Below the pieces are notes generated by a model. That model made no database searches. It was not told the origin of the DNA and worked only from the letters and a program-made list of their open reading frames with translations. The position numbers and the translations under genes are program-made. From Rhizobium sp. Root708 (GTDB lineage: Bacteria > Pseudomonadota > Alphaproteobacteria > Rhizobiales > Rhizobiaceae): a DNA stretch of 64,000 nucleotides. Below are positions 36,427 through 45,772 of the stretch, in pieces (the first letter of the stretch is position 1; each line of letters starts with the position of its first letter). The stretch covers positions 1 to 64,000 of the forward strand of contig NZ_LMHV01000044.1 of assembly GCF_001429725.1 (NCBI RefSeq), read 5' to 3'.

Positions 36427-37824
36427 CTACCTGAGGTTCGACGGTTCACAGATCAGACGCATTAGCTTGGTTGCGTCATCCAGTCCCTCAAGCTCACTCA
36501 GCATGTCTGTCACCTTCACAAGTGTGGCTGGGGGTTTCGGATTGGCCGCGAGGCTTGCGCAATGATGAAATTTGCCAACAAGGTCGTCCCAGCCGAGGGG
36601 ATTGGATGCCGAACCGGGCGTTCCCTCACTGGTCGCGACGACAGTCTCACCATGGTTGAGATCAATCTCGACGCGCGCCTCCGGCATCGCGCCGACCCAA
36701 TCAAAGGCACTGTCGTCAATTGGTGTAACCTTGTCGGTCATCGCCAGGACGGCGGGGTCGGCCAAGCTCGCCGTGCCAAAGTGTTCAACCTTCACGTCTC
36801 CATAGACGGCTGCGACCGCCAGACAAAAGGGTAGGCTGAAGCGCGCGTCCATGGCACCACCAGGACGGCGTCTTTCGTTCAGCGGCTTACACATGCGTTG
36901 CTGGAAATCGCCAACAAAAGGGCGGATCGCCACAATATCGCCCGGGTGTATGCGCTTTTCACGAACAACCTGAAGCACCGCGTGAATATAGGTGTTCGCG
37001 ATACCGCATACAGGCCAAGGCTTATATTGCATGGCGCGGCCATAAAAATCCTCGCCGAGTCCATCCAGGACCTTGCTGCGGTCGTAGTCGTTGCCGAAGT
37101 AAACAGGCATGATACCAGCCTGGCCCTCGAAGACTTTCTGCACTCCGGTGATACCGGCGGCCGCGAGCATACCAGCCATCACAGCATTCTTGGCAACAAA
37201 ACCCGCGTAGAGTTCCCCAAGATCGCTGCCGGTGCCAAACCGCATTTCAAGGGTTCCGGAAGAACCAAGCGTCGCAATCCCAAGCGAATGAGCGATTTTG
37301 TCTTCGCCGGACGCCAGCACGTATGAAACGGCAGCGGTTGCCGAAAACACGCCAAGAACAGTCGTTACCAGCCAATCCAATCTCTGATGGAGGCTGCGCC
37401 GCAGTCTGAGGAAGATGTCTTGTCCGAGCGCAACGGCGGTGATCAGTTGCTTCCCGGAAACGCCGCCTTTGAATTCGGCGACAGCAAGCACTGCCGGAAT
37501 AAGGGAACTGCTTGCATGGTTGCCATCAGGTGCCACGTCATCATAGTCAAGGCAGTGGGCCATGGCGCCGTTCGCAAAGGCCGCCATCGCCGGTGGTAAG
37601 CGGTCTTCGAATCCAAGTACGCCACAATGCGGTGAACCCCCATGCGCCCTGACAAACTCCATCACGCCCTTGATTGCGGGAATTGTTCCGCTCGCCGCCA
37701 GGCTTACGCCGAGAAGATCGAGTACACTTTTCTTTGCGGCATCAACGGCACCCTGGGGAAGGTCCTCGAAACGGGTCCTGGCGACGTGCCGGGCTAGGTG
37801 AAACGAAAGATCCTGATGATCCAT
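36427..37824 (-). CDS. MmgE/PrpD family protein
   Basis: A 465-residue protein of the 2-methylcitrate dehydratase / cis-aconitate decarboxylase-like superfamily. Typical segments are DLLGVSLAASG, AHCLDYDDVA near 95 and KPWPVCGIANTYIHA near 270. Family members dehydrate or isomerise small tricarboxylic or related acids, but many are uncharacterised. There is no prpB/prpC nearby, so a methylcitrate cycle role is not supported. It sits between a sugar-type ABC permease and ETF genes in what looks like one operon. Confidence 0.9.
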   Translation of the reverse strand: MDHQDLSFHLARHVARTRFEDLPQGAVDAAKKSVLDLLGVSLAASGTIPAIKGVMEFVRAHGGSPHCGVLGFEDRLPPAMAAFANGAMAHCLDYDDVAPDGNHASSSLIPAVLAVAEFKGGVSGKQLITAVALGQDIFLRLRRSLHQRLDWLVTTVLGVFSATAAVSYVLASGEDKIAHSLGIATLGSSGTLEMRFGTGSDLGELYAGFVAKNAVMAGMLAAAGITGVQKVFEGQAGIMPVYFGNDYDRSKVLDGLGEDFYGRAMQYKPWPVCGIANTYIHAVLQVVREKRIHPGDIVAIRPFVGDFQQRMCKPLNERRRPGGAMDARFSLPFCLAVAAVYGDVKVEHFGTASLADPAVLAMTDKVTPIDDSAFDWVGAMPEARVEIDLNHGETVVATSEGTPGSASNPLGWDDLVGKFHHCASLAANPKPPATLVKVTDMLSELEGLDDATKLMRLICEPSNLR

Positions 37825-37846
37825 ATCCTGGTTGTCCTACCTCTGC

Positions 37847-37879
37847 GACAGGCGAGCTGTCAGCTACAAGCCGCCTGTC
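37847..37879 (-). other. Intercistronic hairpin between permease and PrpD genes
   Basis: GACAGGCG pairs with CGCCTGTC around a 17-base loop that itself contains AGCT repeats. It falls in the 88-bp gap, the largest in this operon, and may modulate read-through from the ABC genes into the metabolic genes. Confidence 0.4.
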
Positions 37880-37912
37880 TTGACAAGTCGGCCCCTCAAC
37901 TGCTGTGGGGAA

Positions 37913-39115
37913 CTAATGTCGCCTCTTGTGCCCCCCGACCGTGTAGATCGCCGCAGCGCAAACAACGACAATACCCTCGATCAGCCCCTGGTAATTGGCG
38001 CCGAGATTGAGAATGTTGAAGCCGTTGGTCAGGGAGTAAAGCAGCAAGGCGCCGCCGAGGGTCTTTACGACACTGCCGGCGCCTCCGAACAAGGAGGTGC
38101 CACCAAGGATGGCAGCCGCAATCACCGTCAGCTCGGCTCCCTGCAAGCCAGTTGGGTTCATGGAGCGAAGGCGTGCGGCAAAAAGTATTCCCGCAAATCC
38201 AGCGGCACCACTACAGAAGACAAAGGCGGCGAGCCGATACATGGTGACATTGATACCGGACAGGCGTGCCGCCTCGGGATTGCCGCCGACCGCATAGATT
38301 TTTCGCCCGACGGTGGTGAAGCGCAGCACGAACCAGACGATCAGGGTGAAAATGGCGAGGTAGATAACTGGCATCTTAACCGAGATGACGAAGTCAGCCG
38401 CCCAGCAGAAACCGACAAGAGCCGCACCCCACAGCAAGAGCCCCGCGCCGCGAGGCGTCAATGACTTTTGCTTGAGAACGTTTTGAACACCGCAGAGCAG
38501 CAACACGCCGCCAAGCAGCGCCAATAGGATGCCGACATCCAGACGATTTGACTCGAAGACTTTCAACAGTTCAACCGCTTCAGGCGACTGGACTGTCAAG
38601 GACGCTCCGTCCGTGTAGATCAGGACGATGCCTCTGACAGCGGTCAGGGTTCCGAGCGTGACGATGAACGCATTGATGCCAAGGAACTGCACGATAGAGC
38701 CATTGACAAAGCCGATGAATACGGCAACGCCCATCGAGAAAAAAACCGCAGGTACCAATCCCAGGGAGTTCGCCGTCCCGACGAAAATCGCCGCCGACAG
38801 GGCCCCAACGGAAGCAACGGAGAGGTCGAAGTTCCCGGTGATGAGAACAACGGTCATGGCAATTGCCATGAAAGAAATCAGCGATGCTTGGTAGATCACG
38901 TTGGTGACGTTGATGATGCTAAGGTAGTTTGCGCGACCAAGATAGGCAGTCGTGAAGGACAGTATGACGACAAGGAGAAGGAGCGCGTAGAACACGCCCA
39001 TCTCACGCAAGCCAAAAGTCTGACGCCAGTCGCCACGGGTCTGCTGGATGGCAAGCTTTTGCCCACGATTGGGACCGTCGTCGGCTTGCTTAGTCTGTTT
39101 TAAAGTTTCAGCCAT
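37913..39115 (-). CDS. Ribose-type ABC transporter permease
   Basis: A 400-residue RbsC-like permease (CUT2 family), somewhat longer than E. coli RbsC (321), with an extended N-terminus and about ten hydrophobic segments. The conserved core VSVGALSAAIFVGTAN and GINAFIVTLGTLTAVRGIVL is present, with the C-terminal AAILGGTSLFGG segment. It works with the ATPase at 39140 and the binding protein at 41163. Confidence 0.93.
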   Translation of the reverse strand: MAETLKQTKQADDGPNRGQKLAIQQTRGDWRQTFGLREMGVFYALLLLVVILSFTTAYLGRANYLSIINVTNVIYQASLISFMAIAMTVVLITGNFDLSVASVGALSAAIFVGTANSLGLVPAVFFSMGVAVFIGFVNGSIVQFLGINAFIVTLGTLTAVRGIVLIYTDGASLTVQSPEAVELLKVFESNRLDVGILLALLGGVLLLCGVQNVLKQKSLTPRGAGLLLWGAALVGFCWAADFVISVKMPVIYLAIFTLIVWFVLRFTTVGRKIYAVGGNPEAARLSGINVTMYRLAAFVFCSGAAGFAGILFAARLRSMNPTGLQGAELTVIAAAILGGTSLFGGAGSVVKTLGGALLLYSLTNGFNILNLGANYQGLIEGIVVVCAAAIYTVGGHKRRH

Positions 39116-39139
39116 GATCTCTCTCGGAATTCGTCGTTG

Positions 39140-40678
39140 TCAGCTCAGCTGCGTTGAAGCAGTCGATGCTGCTCCAGCCTGTCCACCAGATAGCAGGACC
39201 AGCTCGTGTTCGGATGTGTCGTTGACCGCTCGTTCAGCGACAAAGCGCCCATCGCGCATCACCAGTATGCGGTCGCAGACCGTCATCAGTTCCTCGAACT
39301 CCGAAGACACGATGATCACAGCCTTCTTTTCAGAGGCGAGCTTGCGTACGAGGGCAAGGATATCCGCCTTTGCGCCAACATCGATACCCGCGGTCGGCTC
39401 ATCAAGGAGAAAGACCGATACGTCGCTATAGAGCCACTTCGCGATCGTGACCTTCTGGGCATTGCCGCCACTAAGCTCTGTTACCGGAACATCCGGCGAT
39501 TGCGCCTTGATGGATAGTCTCTGAATAGCGTCACGGGCTCTTTCGTATTCCTTGGCAAAACGTGGTAGCAGGCCTCCCGCGGAGACTCCTTCCAGAGCCG
39601 GAAGCGTCGTATTGCGCCAGATTTCGAAGGAGGGTACCAGTCCTTGGCGCATCCGGTCTTCCGGCACGAGCGCAATACCAGCCTTGACTGCAGCGCCAGT
39701 CGTTCCGCGCAGCTTCTTGCCTCTCAATACGACATCCCCGGTTGCAGCGGAATCGGCCCCGAAGATGGCATGCAACAACTCACTGCGACCCGAGCCAAGC
39801 AAGCCGGCAATTCCCACGACCTCGCCCTCACGCAGATGGAGCGTTGTCGGCGCGAGCTTGCCCGGTGATGAAAGGTTGCGCAATTCGAGCAGTTGCGGAA
39901 GCTCTTTGAGCTGATCGAGACTGCGCGCTCGAGTCGAAGATTCCATTGCGGCGAGCCGGCGCCCGACGATTGCCTCAGCAATTTTTGCCTCATCGAGATC
40001 GCAGGTCTTCGCGCGCAGGACAGCTTGTCCGTCGCGCAGTACAGTTACCTCGTCAGTCAGAGCGATGATTTCGTCCAGGAAGTGCGAGACAAAGAGGATC
40101 GCCTTGTTTTCACCTTTGGTCAGCCTCCGGACGGTGCGGTAGACCAGTTCACGTTCTTCCGTCGCCAAAGACGCCGTTGGCTCATCCATGACGATAAGGT
40201 CCGCCCCTGAGCCGAGAGCCTGGAAAATAGCGACCATCTGTCTTGCCCCAATCGGCAGATCAGCGACCAGGACGTCAGGGTCCAGTCGATAGCCAACACG
40301 CTCACAGATCATGTCGAAGCTTCGACGATGTTCGCGGGTCTCGCGCCATCGTCCCGGCGATCCCAGGAAGACGTTTTCCAGCACCGAAAGTGTTTCAACG
40401 AGTGGAATATGCTGGTGGATAGTTGCAACACCCCGATTGTTCGCGTCTTTCGGGCTCGACCACGTTACCGGCTCGCCCCTCCAAAATATCTGCCCGGCAC
40501 TTGGTTGGTAAGCTCCGGATATGATCTTGATAAGGGTCGACTTGCCGGCGCCATTTGCCCCTAGAAGCCCGTGAACGCGACCGCTTACAATCTCAAGATC
40601 GAGGCCTTGCAGCGCCACAAGACTGCCAAAGGATTTGGTGAGCCTCTCAAGACGCATTAGAATTCTGTTCTCGGTCAC
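39140..40678 (-). CDS. Ribose-type ABC transporter ATPase (two nucleotide-binding domains)
   Basis: About 505-512 residues, RbsA-like. First domain: Walker A GANGAGKST near 40 and VMDEPTASLA; second domain: degenerate Walker A GLLGSGRSE, signature ELSGGNAQKV and LLDEPTAGIDVGAK, as usual in the family. Start is uncertain: GTG 40678 or ATG 40657, neither with a strong ribosome site. First gene of the minus-strand run to 33255. It is divergent from its binding protein at 41163, with two candidate operators between them. Confidence 0.93.
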   Translation of the reverse strand: MTENRILMRLERLTKSFGSLVALQGLDLEIVSGRVHGLLGANGAGKSTLIKIISGAYQPSAGQIFWRGEPVTWSSPKDANNRGVATIHQHIPLVETLSVLENVFLGSPGRWRETREHRRSFDMICERVGYRLDPDVLVADLPIGARQMVAIFQALGSGADLIVMDEPTASLATEERELVYRTVRRLTKGENKAILFVSHFLDEIIALTDEVTVLRDGQAVLRAKTCDLDEAKIAEAIVGRRLAAMESSTRARSLDQLKELPQLLELRNLSSPGKLAPTTLHLREGEVVGIAGLLGSGRSELLHAIFGADSAATGDVVLRGKKLRGTTGAAVKAGIALVPEDRMRQGLVPSFEIWRNTTLPALEGVSAGGLLPRFAKEYERARDAIQRLSIKAQSPDVPVTELSGGNAQKVTIAKWLYSDVSVFLLDEPTAGIDVGAKADILALVRKLASEKKAVIIVSSEFEELMTVCDRILVMRDGRFVAERAVNDTSEHELVLLSGGQAGAASTASTQLS

Positions 40679-40842
40679 AGATTGTGCCCCCGAGCGTCGA
40701 TCGATGCGATCACGCTCCCATTGACGGGATGGTCGCCGGCCTTGCTCGGACGATCTGCTCCCCATCGTGCTGTGGTCTTGACGTGTTTCAACTTCATAAC
40801 CGCGCCTCCCAACGCCAGCTCAAACTGTAGTGATATGATAAT

Positions 40843-40859
40843 ATCCCGAAAGGTGAGAT
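40843..40859. promoter_or_regulatory. Imperfect repeat ATCCC-N7-GAGAT, candidate operator (copy 3)
   Basis: Reads ATCCCGAAAGGTGAGAT, nine of ten arm positions matching the repeats at 3215 and 62373. It lies about 165-185 bp upstream of the ABC ATPase start. The spacer is unlike the AT-rich spacer of copies 1 and 2, so confidence is lower. Confidence 0.4.
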
Positions 40860-41012
40860 TACGTCAACAGACTTGACTGCGGTCGTCGCTCGACGGTGTC
40901 CGTGGGCCGAGACGGTCGACTGTGCGCGCTTCGCGGGAAAGGAGGAAAGGACGGGCCTCACCGCGCGGTATAACGCAACCCCGACTTGAAAACCCACGGG
41001 GATATTGACAAT

Positions 41013-41029
41013 TTCTCGAATAATAAGAT
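41013..41029. promoter_or_regulatory. Imperfect repeat TTCTC-N7-AAGAT, candidate operator (copy 4)
   Basis: Reads TTCTCGAATAATAAGAT, eight of ten arm positions matching, with an AT-rich spacer. It falls between the putative -35 (41005) and -10 (41027) of the binding-protein promoter, where a bound protein would block RNA polymerase. Confidence 0.45.
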
Positions 41030-41162
41030 TATCTCACATATGCGGTGCTTGGGAAGCAACGCTCGGGAAAGGAGATGCACATCAGGCGTCATCTCTGCGT
41101 AAGCCCGGACAGCCGGCAATGCAGCGGCCGGAGGAGACGCTGCTGGTTTGGGAGGAACGAAC

Positions 41163-42131
41163 ATGTCATCAATCATCAGAGCAGCTGCGACCGCGAGCAC
41201 AGCAACGGCGTTGTCGTTTGCGTGCATTCCGGCGCAGGCAAAGGATGTGACGCTTGCTTTTGTCGTCACCAATTTTCAAAACGTTGCAGAGGTCAGCCAA
41301 GCGGACGGCTTTAAGAAGGAGGGTGAAAAGCTCGGTGCAAAGGTTCTGCTGATGGACTCCAAGGGCAGTGTCGAAAAGCAGTCCAATGCGATTGACGATG
41401 CTATTGCGCAAAAGGTCGACGGTATCGCAGCGATCGTCCTCGACAGTACGGTCGCAAAAAGCTGGGTCGACAAGGCCAATGCCGCAAATATTCCGTTCAC
41501 GGCCGTTCTGGTGCAAGTCGGCGAGCCGAGCGCGAAGTGGACGGATGTCTATCCGGGACTTGCCTCGCTTGTCGGACGTGACGACTTCCAGACGGGAGAG
41601 GAGCTCGCAGGCTTTGCCGCGAAGCAGTTTCCCAAGGACCGTGCGGCGAAAGTCGGGATCGTCGAAGGAATGGCGGGCTACTCGACAGTCGTCAACCTGA
41701 CGAACGGTTTCAAAGCGGGGCTCGATAAGGCCGGCGCGAAGTATGAGATCGTCTCCTCCCAGCCAACTGACTGGACCCAGGCTAAAGGCCAGGAAGTATG
41801 TCAAAATGCGCTGGTGGCCAACCCCGACATCGATGTATTCTACGCTCACGCAGAAACAATGGCGGTCGGCTGTGCCGACGCGATCAGCGATGCCGGTTCA
41901 AAGGCCAAGGTCGTGACCGCGGCAGGCGGACTGGCTGCCGGTGTACCTTACGTGAAATCCGGGCAGATCACGGCGTCGGTCTGCGAGCTCTGGCGCGAGT
42001 ATGGCGCGGCTGGCGCAGACACGCTTTACAAGGCCGCAACGGACCCCAAGACCCCCAAAGCCCAGCTTGTCAGCATTCAGCCCCCGATCTACGGCGCCAG
42101 CAATGTCGAGAGCTGCAAACCGCAGTGGTAA
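41163..42131 (+). CDS. Ribose-type ABC transporter periplasmic binding protein
   Basis: A 322-residue sugar-binding protein of the RbsB/LacI-like fold. A Sec leader covers about 1-24 (ending in QAKD); the mature start TLAFVVTNFQNVAE and AKVLLMDSKGSVEKQSNAIDDAI are family-typical. ATG 41163 has an excellent GGGAGGAA site; the ATG at 41148 is weaker. It is separated from its permease and ATPase genes by the divergent promoter region. Ligand not known; a pentose, polyol or related compound is plausible. Confidence 0.93.
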   Translation: MSSIIRAAATASTATALSFACIPAQAKDVTLAFVVTNFQNVAEVSQADGFKKEGEKLGAKVLLMDSKGSVEKQSNAIDDAIAQKVDGIAAIVLDSTVAKSWVDKANAANIPFTAVLVQVGEPSAKWTDVYPGLASLVGRDDFQTGEELAGFAAKQFPKDRAAKVGIVEGMAGYSTVVNLTNGFKAGLDKAGAKYEIVSSQPTDWTQAKGQEVCQNALVANPDIDVFYAHAETMAVGCADAISDAGSKAKVVTAAGGLAAGVPYVKSGQITASVCELWREYGAAGADTLYKAATDPKTPKAQLVSIQPPIYGASNVESCKPQW

Positions 42132-42144
42132 GCAGGAGTTATGA

Positions 42145-42170
42145 TCGCCCGGGCCGCAGTGCCCGGGCGA
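42145..42170 (+). terminator. Intercistronic hairpin after the binding-protein gene
   Basis: A 10-bp perfect stem, TCGCCCGGGC with GCCCGGGCGA, six-base loop, 13 bp after the stop. Without a T-run it is probably a stabiliser or attenuator raising binding-protein over SDR output. Confidence 0.6.
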
Positions 42171-42196
42171 ACTTGTCCTCAACGGAGTTTTTGCGC

Positions 42197-42931
42197 GTGG
42201 CGAGCCTCTCGCTCGATAACAAGACCGTACTCGTTACCGGCGCTCTCGGAACGATCGGACAGGCCCTTGTCAGTCGTTACCATGACGTCGGTGCCAAAGT
42301 CGTCGCGCTCGACCTCCCGCATGGAGATCCAGCAACGATTGCCGGAAAGGCGCGCTACCTAGGCTGTGACCTTGCCGATCTTGCAGCAACTGAACGGGCC
42401 GTCAGAGGGCTTTGCGACGAAGTGGGCGGCATCGATGTGCTCGTCAATAACGCCGCCCACATTACCAACAAGCCATATGAAGACTATTCGGTCGCCGAAT
42501 ATGAGGAAGCACTCAAGATCAACTCCTCTGCTGCCTTTGTTCTGACGCGCATTTGCGCCGAAGGAATGAAGGCCAAACGCCGTGGGAAAATCATCTGCCT
42601 GACATCCCTCACCCTCAATGGTCAATGGGAAGGCTTCGTGCCCTACGTCGCTTCGAAGGGTGCGATGTTCGGTCTCGTCAAGTCGTTTGCGCGAGAACTC
42701 GGAAAACACGGGATCAACGTCAACGGCATCTCGCCGGGCGCCGTCTTGTCGGACGCGGAGTGGAAGCTGTTCGGGGACCGGCGCGAGGCCTATCACCAGT
42801 GGATTCTCGACCACCAATGCCTGAAGCGCCGCATCGAGCCGGATAACATTGCGGACCTCGCAATTTTTCTGTCATCGGCTCAGTCCGACCTGATCACCGG
42901 GCAGAACATCAGCTGCGACGGCGGCTGGTGA
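42197..42931 (+). CDS. Short-chain dehydrogenase/reductase
   Basis: A 244-residue SDR with TGALGTIG cofactor loop (about 13-20), NNAA in place of NNAG, and catalytic YVASK. It begins at GTG 42197 nine bases after GGAG; TTG 42191 is an alternative. It follows the binding-protein gene, so it probably acts on the imported compound. The end, GQNISCDGGW, is typical. Confidence 0.9.
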   Translation: MASLSLDNKTVLVTGALGTIGQALVSRYHDVGAKVVALDLPHGDPATIAGKARYLGCDLADLAATERAVRGLCDEVGGIDVLVNNAAHITNKPYEDYSVAEYEEALKINSSAAFVLTRICAEGMKAKRRGKIICLTSLTLNGQWEGFVPYVASKGAMFGLVKSFARELGKHGINVNGISPGAVLSDAEWKLFGDRREAYHQWILDHQCLKRRIEPDNIADLAIFLSSAQSDLITGQNISCDGGW

Positions 42932-42970
42932 CTTGGACGCCGTCGCAATGAGTACGCCGTCACCTGTCCG

Positions 42971-44449
42971 CTAGACGGTGGAGCTGTGCTGCAGGACCGT
43001 CTTGTGCACCTGATATGCGTCAAGCGACGTTGGTCCACCCTCCCGACCAATACCGCTATCTTTTACGCCGCCAAAGGGGGTATCGGAATCGGGCGTATCG
43101 AAATGGTTGATGGAAAGCGTTCCAACCTCCAGGCGACGCTCGATCGTTTCAGCCTCTGTCAGTGAATTTGTGAACGCATAGCCGGCGAGGCCGACATGAA
43201 CACTGTTGGCGACCGAAAGTGCGGCCTCAAGGTCGGGAACCGAAACGCAAGACGCAATAGGGCTGAATGGCTCTACGGTCATTGCATCCGCATCGAGCGG
43301 TGTATCGGCGATCAGTGTGGGTTCGAAGTAAAAGCCACGATTGCCAATTGTCTGTCCACCTGTGACGATGCGAGCGCCGCGCTGCGACGCATCGCTAACG
43401 ATTGCTTGCGCCGCCTCGAGGCGGCGAGCATTGGCAAGAGGGCCCATCTGAGCGCTCGGATCAAAGCCGTCGCCGACCCGAAGAGCATCAAGTGCACCGC
43501 CGAAGGCGTCAACAAAGGGTCGATAGACACGTTCGTGTACGATAAAGCGGGACACGGATGCACAAATCTGTCCAGAGGCGCGCGTCTTGGCCTCGGCCGC
43601 CATCACAGCGATCCTTTCAGCATCGACACCGGCGCTGACGATCACGGGCGCGTTCCCCCCTAGTTCCATCAATACAGGCTTCATCGCCCGCGCGGCCAGC
43701 TCCGTGAGGTGTTTGCCCACCCCCGTCGACCCGGTAAACGTGACGAGCCTGGAAATCGGCGAGCCAATCAGCGTGGTCGAGATTTCTGAAGGATTTCCGA
43801 ACACCAGGTTGAGGACCCCAGGAGGAAGGCCCGCCTCCTCGAAGCAGCGGACAAGTTCTACAGCCGTACCTGGCGTTTCATTTGCCGCTTTGACGATGAC
43901 CGAACATCCAGCGGCGAGTGCCGCGGATGTCTTCCGCGCGAAGGCACTCATCGGAACGTTCCACGGGGTGATTGCGATCACTGGTCCGATCGGTTGGCGC
44001 AGGATACGCTTTTGCAGGGCTGCATCGCCTGGCACGACCCATCCATAACTTCTCAGCCCCTGTCCGGCTTCCCAGTCGTAGAACCGGCAGCTGCGGGTGA
44101 TCTCTCCCTCAGCCGCGGCAAGCGTCTTTCCGTGTTCAAGAGTGAGAATCTTGGCAATGTCGCTCACCCGCTGCCGGATCAGTGACGTCGCCTTGCTGAT
44201 AATTTCGGCGCGCTTGAGAGGGGCAGTATCGCGCCAGATGCTGAAACCCGCATCGGCACACTGAAGGGCCGATTCCAGGTCGGATAGGCTGGCTTTCGGA
44301 ACCTGTCCGATAACATTGCCAGTGCTCGGGTTGAGGACATCGCCCCACTTCTCGCGGTCAAAGATCCATTTCCCGCCGATGTAAAGACCGATCCTCGGAT
44401 AAAGGCTCTGCTCGACAGCTTCGGAGGGCCGTGTGGTAATCTCTCTCAT
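42971..44449 (-). CDS. Aldehyde dehydrogenase (succinate-semialdehyde dehydrogenase-like)
   Basis: A 492-residue ALDH with the glutamate in LMELGGNAPVIV and the nucleophilic cysteine in ASGQICASVSRF. It resembles the GabD/SSADH group, with the WNVPMSAFARKTSAALAAGC segment. It converges with the SDR at 42197 and is divergent from the SMP-30 gene at 44865. It may belong to either neighbouring cassette. Substrate not determined. Confidence 0.93.
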   Translation of the reverse strand: MREITTRPSEAVEQSLYPRIGLYIGGKWIFDREKWGDVLNPSTGNVIGQVPKASLSDLESALQCADAGFSIWRDTAPLKRAEIISKATSLIRQRVSDIAKILTLEHGKTLAAAEGEITRSCRFYDWEAGQGLRSYGWVVPGDAALQKRILRQPIGPVIAITPWNVPMSAFARKTSAALAAGCSVIVKAANETPGTAVELVRCFEEAGLPPGVLNLVFGNPSEISTTLIGSPISRLVTFTGSTGVGKHLTELAARAMKPVLMELGGNAPVIVSAGVDAERIAVMAAEAKTRASGQICASVSRFIVHERVYRPFVDAFGGALDALRVGDGFDPSAQMGPLANARRLEAAQAIVSDASQRGARIVTGGQTIGNRGFYFEPTLIADTPLDADAMTVEPFSPIASCVSVPDLEAALSVANSVHVGLAGYAFTNSLTEAETIERRLEVGTLSINHFDTPDSDTPFGGVKDSGIGREGGPTSLDAYQVHKTVLQHSSTV

Positions 44450-44864
44450 GACATGCTCCTTTGCCGCATTTGACGTCGTCTAAGTATATGTTTTCAACCG
44501 CCCCGGCATTGCCCCGTGAAAAATGCCGAGACATGATGCATGATCAGTCTGCGACATTACGCTACGCAGCGACGCAGATCGAATACAGTCAGGCCTCGTC
44601 AGGTGCCGAGTGCGCCGATGTCAAAACCGGCAGCCGGGGCGAGCATGTCAAAAAATCCCGTATTATGCAATCGGATACTAACAATGCGCGGCGGAAGTCG
44701 CGGCGGACCGTTGCTATGCTCGATTTTTGCGCCTAAAGAAAATCCCGTCAATTGACATCTTGTCTCAATGTTGGTAGCAATTACGAGATGACGACGCGCC
44801 GCCTGGAGGGGTGCCGCGTTAGGGCTGCGGCGGTTCGCCCGGCCATGTTGAGGAGGCAACGATC
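44450..44864. promoter_or_regulatory. Gene-free divergent leader of the ALDH and SMP-30 genes
   Basis: About 415 bp. TTGACA at 44752-44757 is the best -35 candidate for the SMP-30 operon, but the matching -10 is poor. No gene is supported. A weak resemblance to the shared repeat at about 44665-44681 (ATCCC-N7-GCAAT) is too degenerate to count. Confidence 0.4.
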
Positions 44865-45710
44865 ATGACGACTGGCGACGCGCGTGTACTGGCATCAGAC
44901 TTCATATTTCTGGAAGCGCCTCGATGGCATCAAGGCGCGTTGTGGGTCGCCGACGTCTTTGACGGCGTTCTCTACAAGGTGGATATGGATGGGTCGAAAG
45001 AGGTTGTCCTATCACAGTTGCCGCCGCGGCCAAACAGCATCAATTTCCTTCCTGATGGCACGCCTCTGGTGGTTTCCTCTGTTGCGCGCCAGATCAATCG
45101 GATTGTTGATGGTCGCCTGGAAGTTTACGTCGATCTCTCGCAACACGCGACAGGCGACCTTAACGACTTCGCCATCGATGACGCCGGGCGCCTCTATGTT
45201 GGCAATTTCGGCTATGACATTTTTGCAGGCGAGGCGATCAGACTGACGGACATCCACGTCGTCGAACCGGGTGGTGACGTAAAGTCTGCGGCAAGTGACC
45301 TGGAGTTCCCGAATGGCACGGCCATCATAAATGGGGGGCGAACGCTTGTCGTCGCCGAAACCTGGTGTGGGAAGCTGACGGCATATGACCGCGATCCCCG
45401 CTCGGGAACCCTTTCCAATCGACGGTTGTTTGCCGACGTCAGCGGACGTCATCCCGACGGTATCTGTGCCGACAGGGAGGGGGCCATCTGGTTGCCGTCC
45501 TTCAATACCGGTGAAGTGCTGCGTATCCTCGAAGGAGGCCAGATCACCGACCGCCTGCAATTCAACGGAAGTGCGATCGCGTGTCAGTTGGGAGGCCCCG
45601 ACGGCAAAACCTTGTTCTGTACCACCTATGACGGGACATTGGAGGAGCAGCGGGACAGGAAGCGGCTTGGGCTTATCAATACCGTGCGCGTGGATATTCC
45701 CCGCGAATAA
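44865..45710 (+). CDS. SMP-30/gluconolactonase-like lactonase
   Basis: A 281-residue six-bladed beta-propeller. Its metal-site features are FLEAPRWHQGALWVADV at the start, FPNGTAI near 145 and HPDGICAD near 196, which supply the Glu, Asn and Asp ligands. Such enzymes open sugar lactones. As the first gene of the run leading to two SDRs and TctBAC, it suggests the cassette forms and opens a lactone: SDR oxidises a cyclic sugar, SMP-30 hydrolyses the product. That order is inferred. Confidence 0.9.
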   Translation: MTTGDARVLASDFIFLEAPRWHQGALWVADVFDGVLYKVDMDGSKEVVLSQLPPRPNSINFLPDGTPLVVSSVARQINRIVDGRLEVYVDLSQHATGDLNDFAIDDAGRLYVGNFGYDIFAGEAIRLTDIHVVEPGGDVKSAASDLEFPNGTAIINGGRTLVVAETWCGKLTAYDRDPRSGTLSNRRLFADVSGRHPDGICADREGAIWLPSFNTGEVLRILEGGQITDRLQFNGSAIACQLGGPDGKTLFCTTYDGTLEEQRDRKRLGLINTVRVDIPRE

Positions 45711-45772
45711 ATGTTCAAACGAAATTGTTCGCACCACCGCCACACGGCTGGTGTTAGACGTTGGAGAAGATG

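Larger units (their letters stand above)
40679..41162. promoter_or_regulatory. Divergent promoter region of the ribose-type ABC cassette
   Basis: A 480-bp region between the ATPase (minus) and binding-protein (plus) genes. On the plus strand TTGACA at 41005-41010 with GATTAT 16 bases later (41027-41032) is a fair sigma-70 promoter. The region holds two candidate operators (40843 and 41013). A separate perfect 5-bp repeat, GATAT-GATA-ATATC at 40832-40845, adjoins the first. Confidence 0.55.

Noticed and set aside
44665..44681. ATCCC-N7-GCAAT as a further copy of the shared repeat
   Set aside because: Only seven of ten arm positions match and no second feature supports it.
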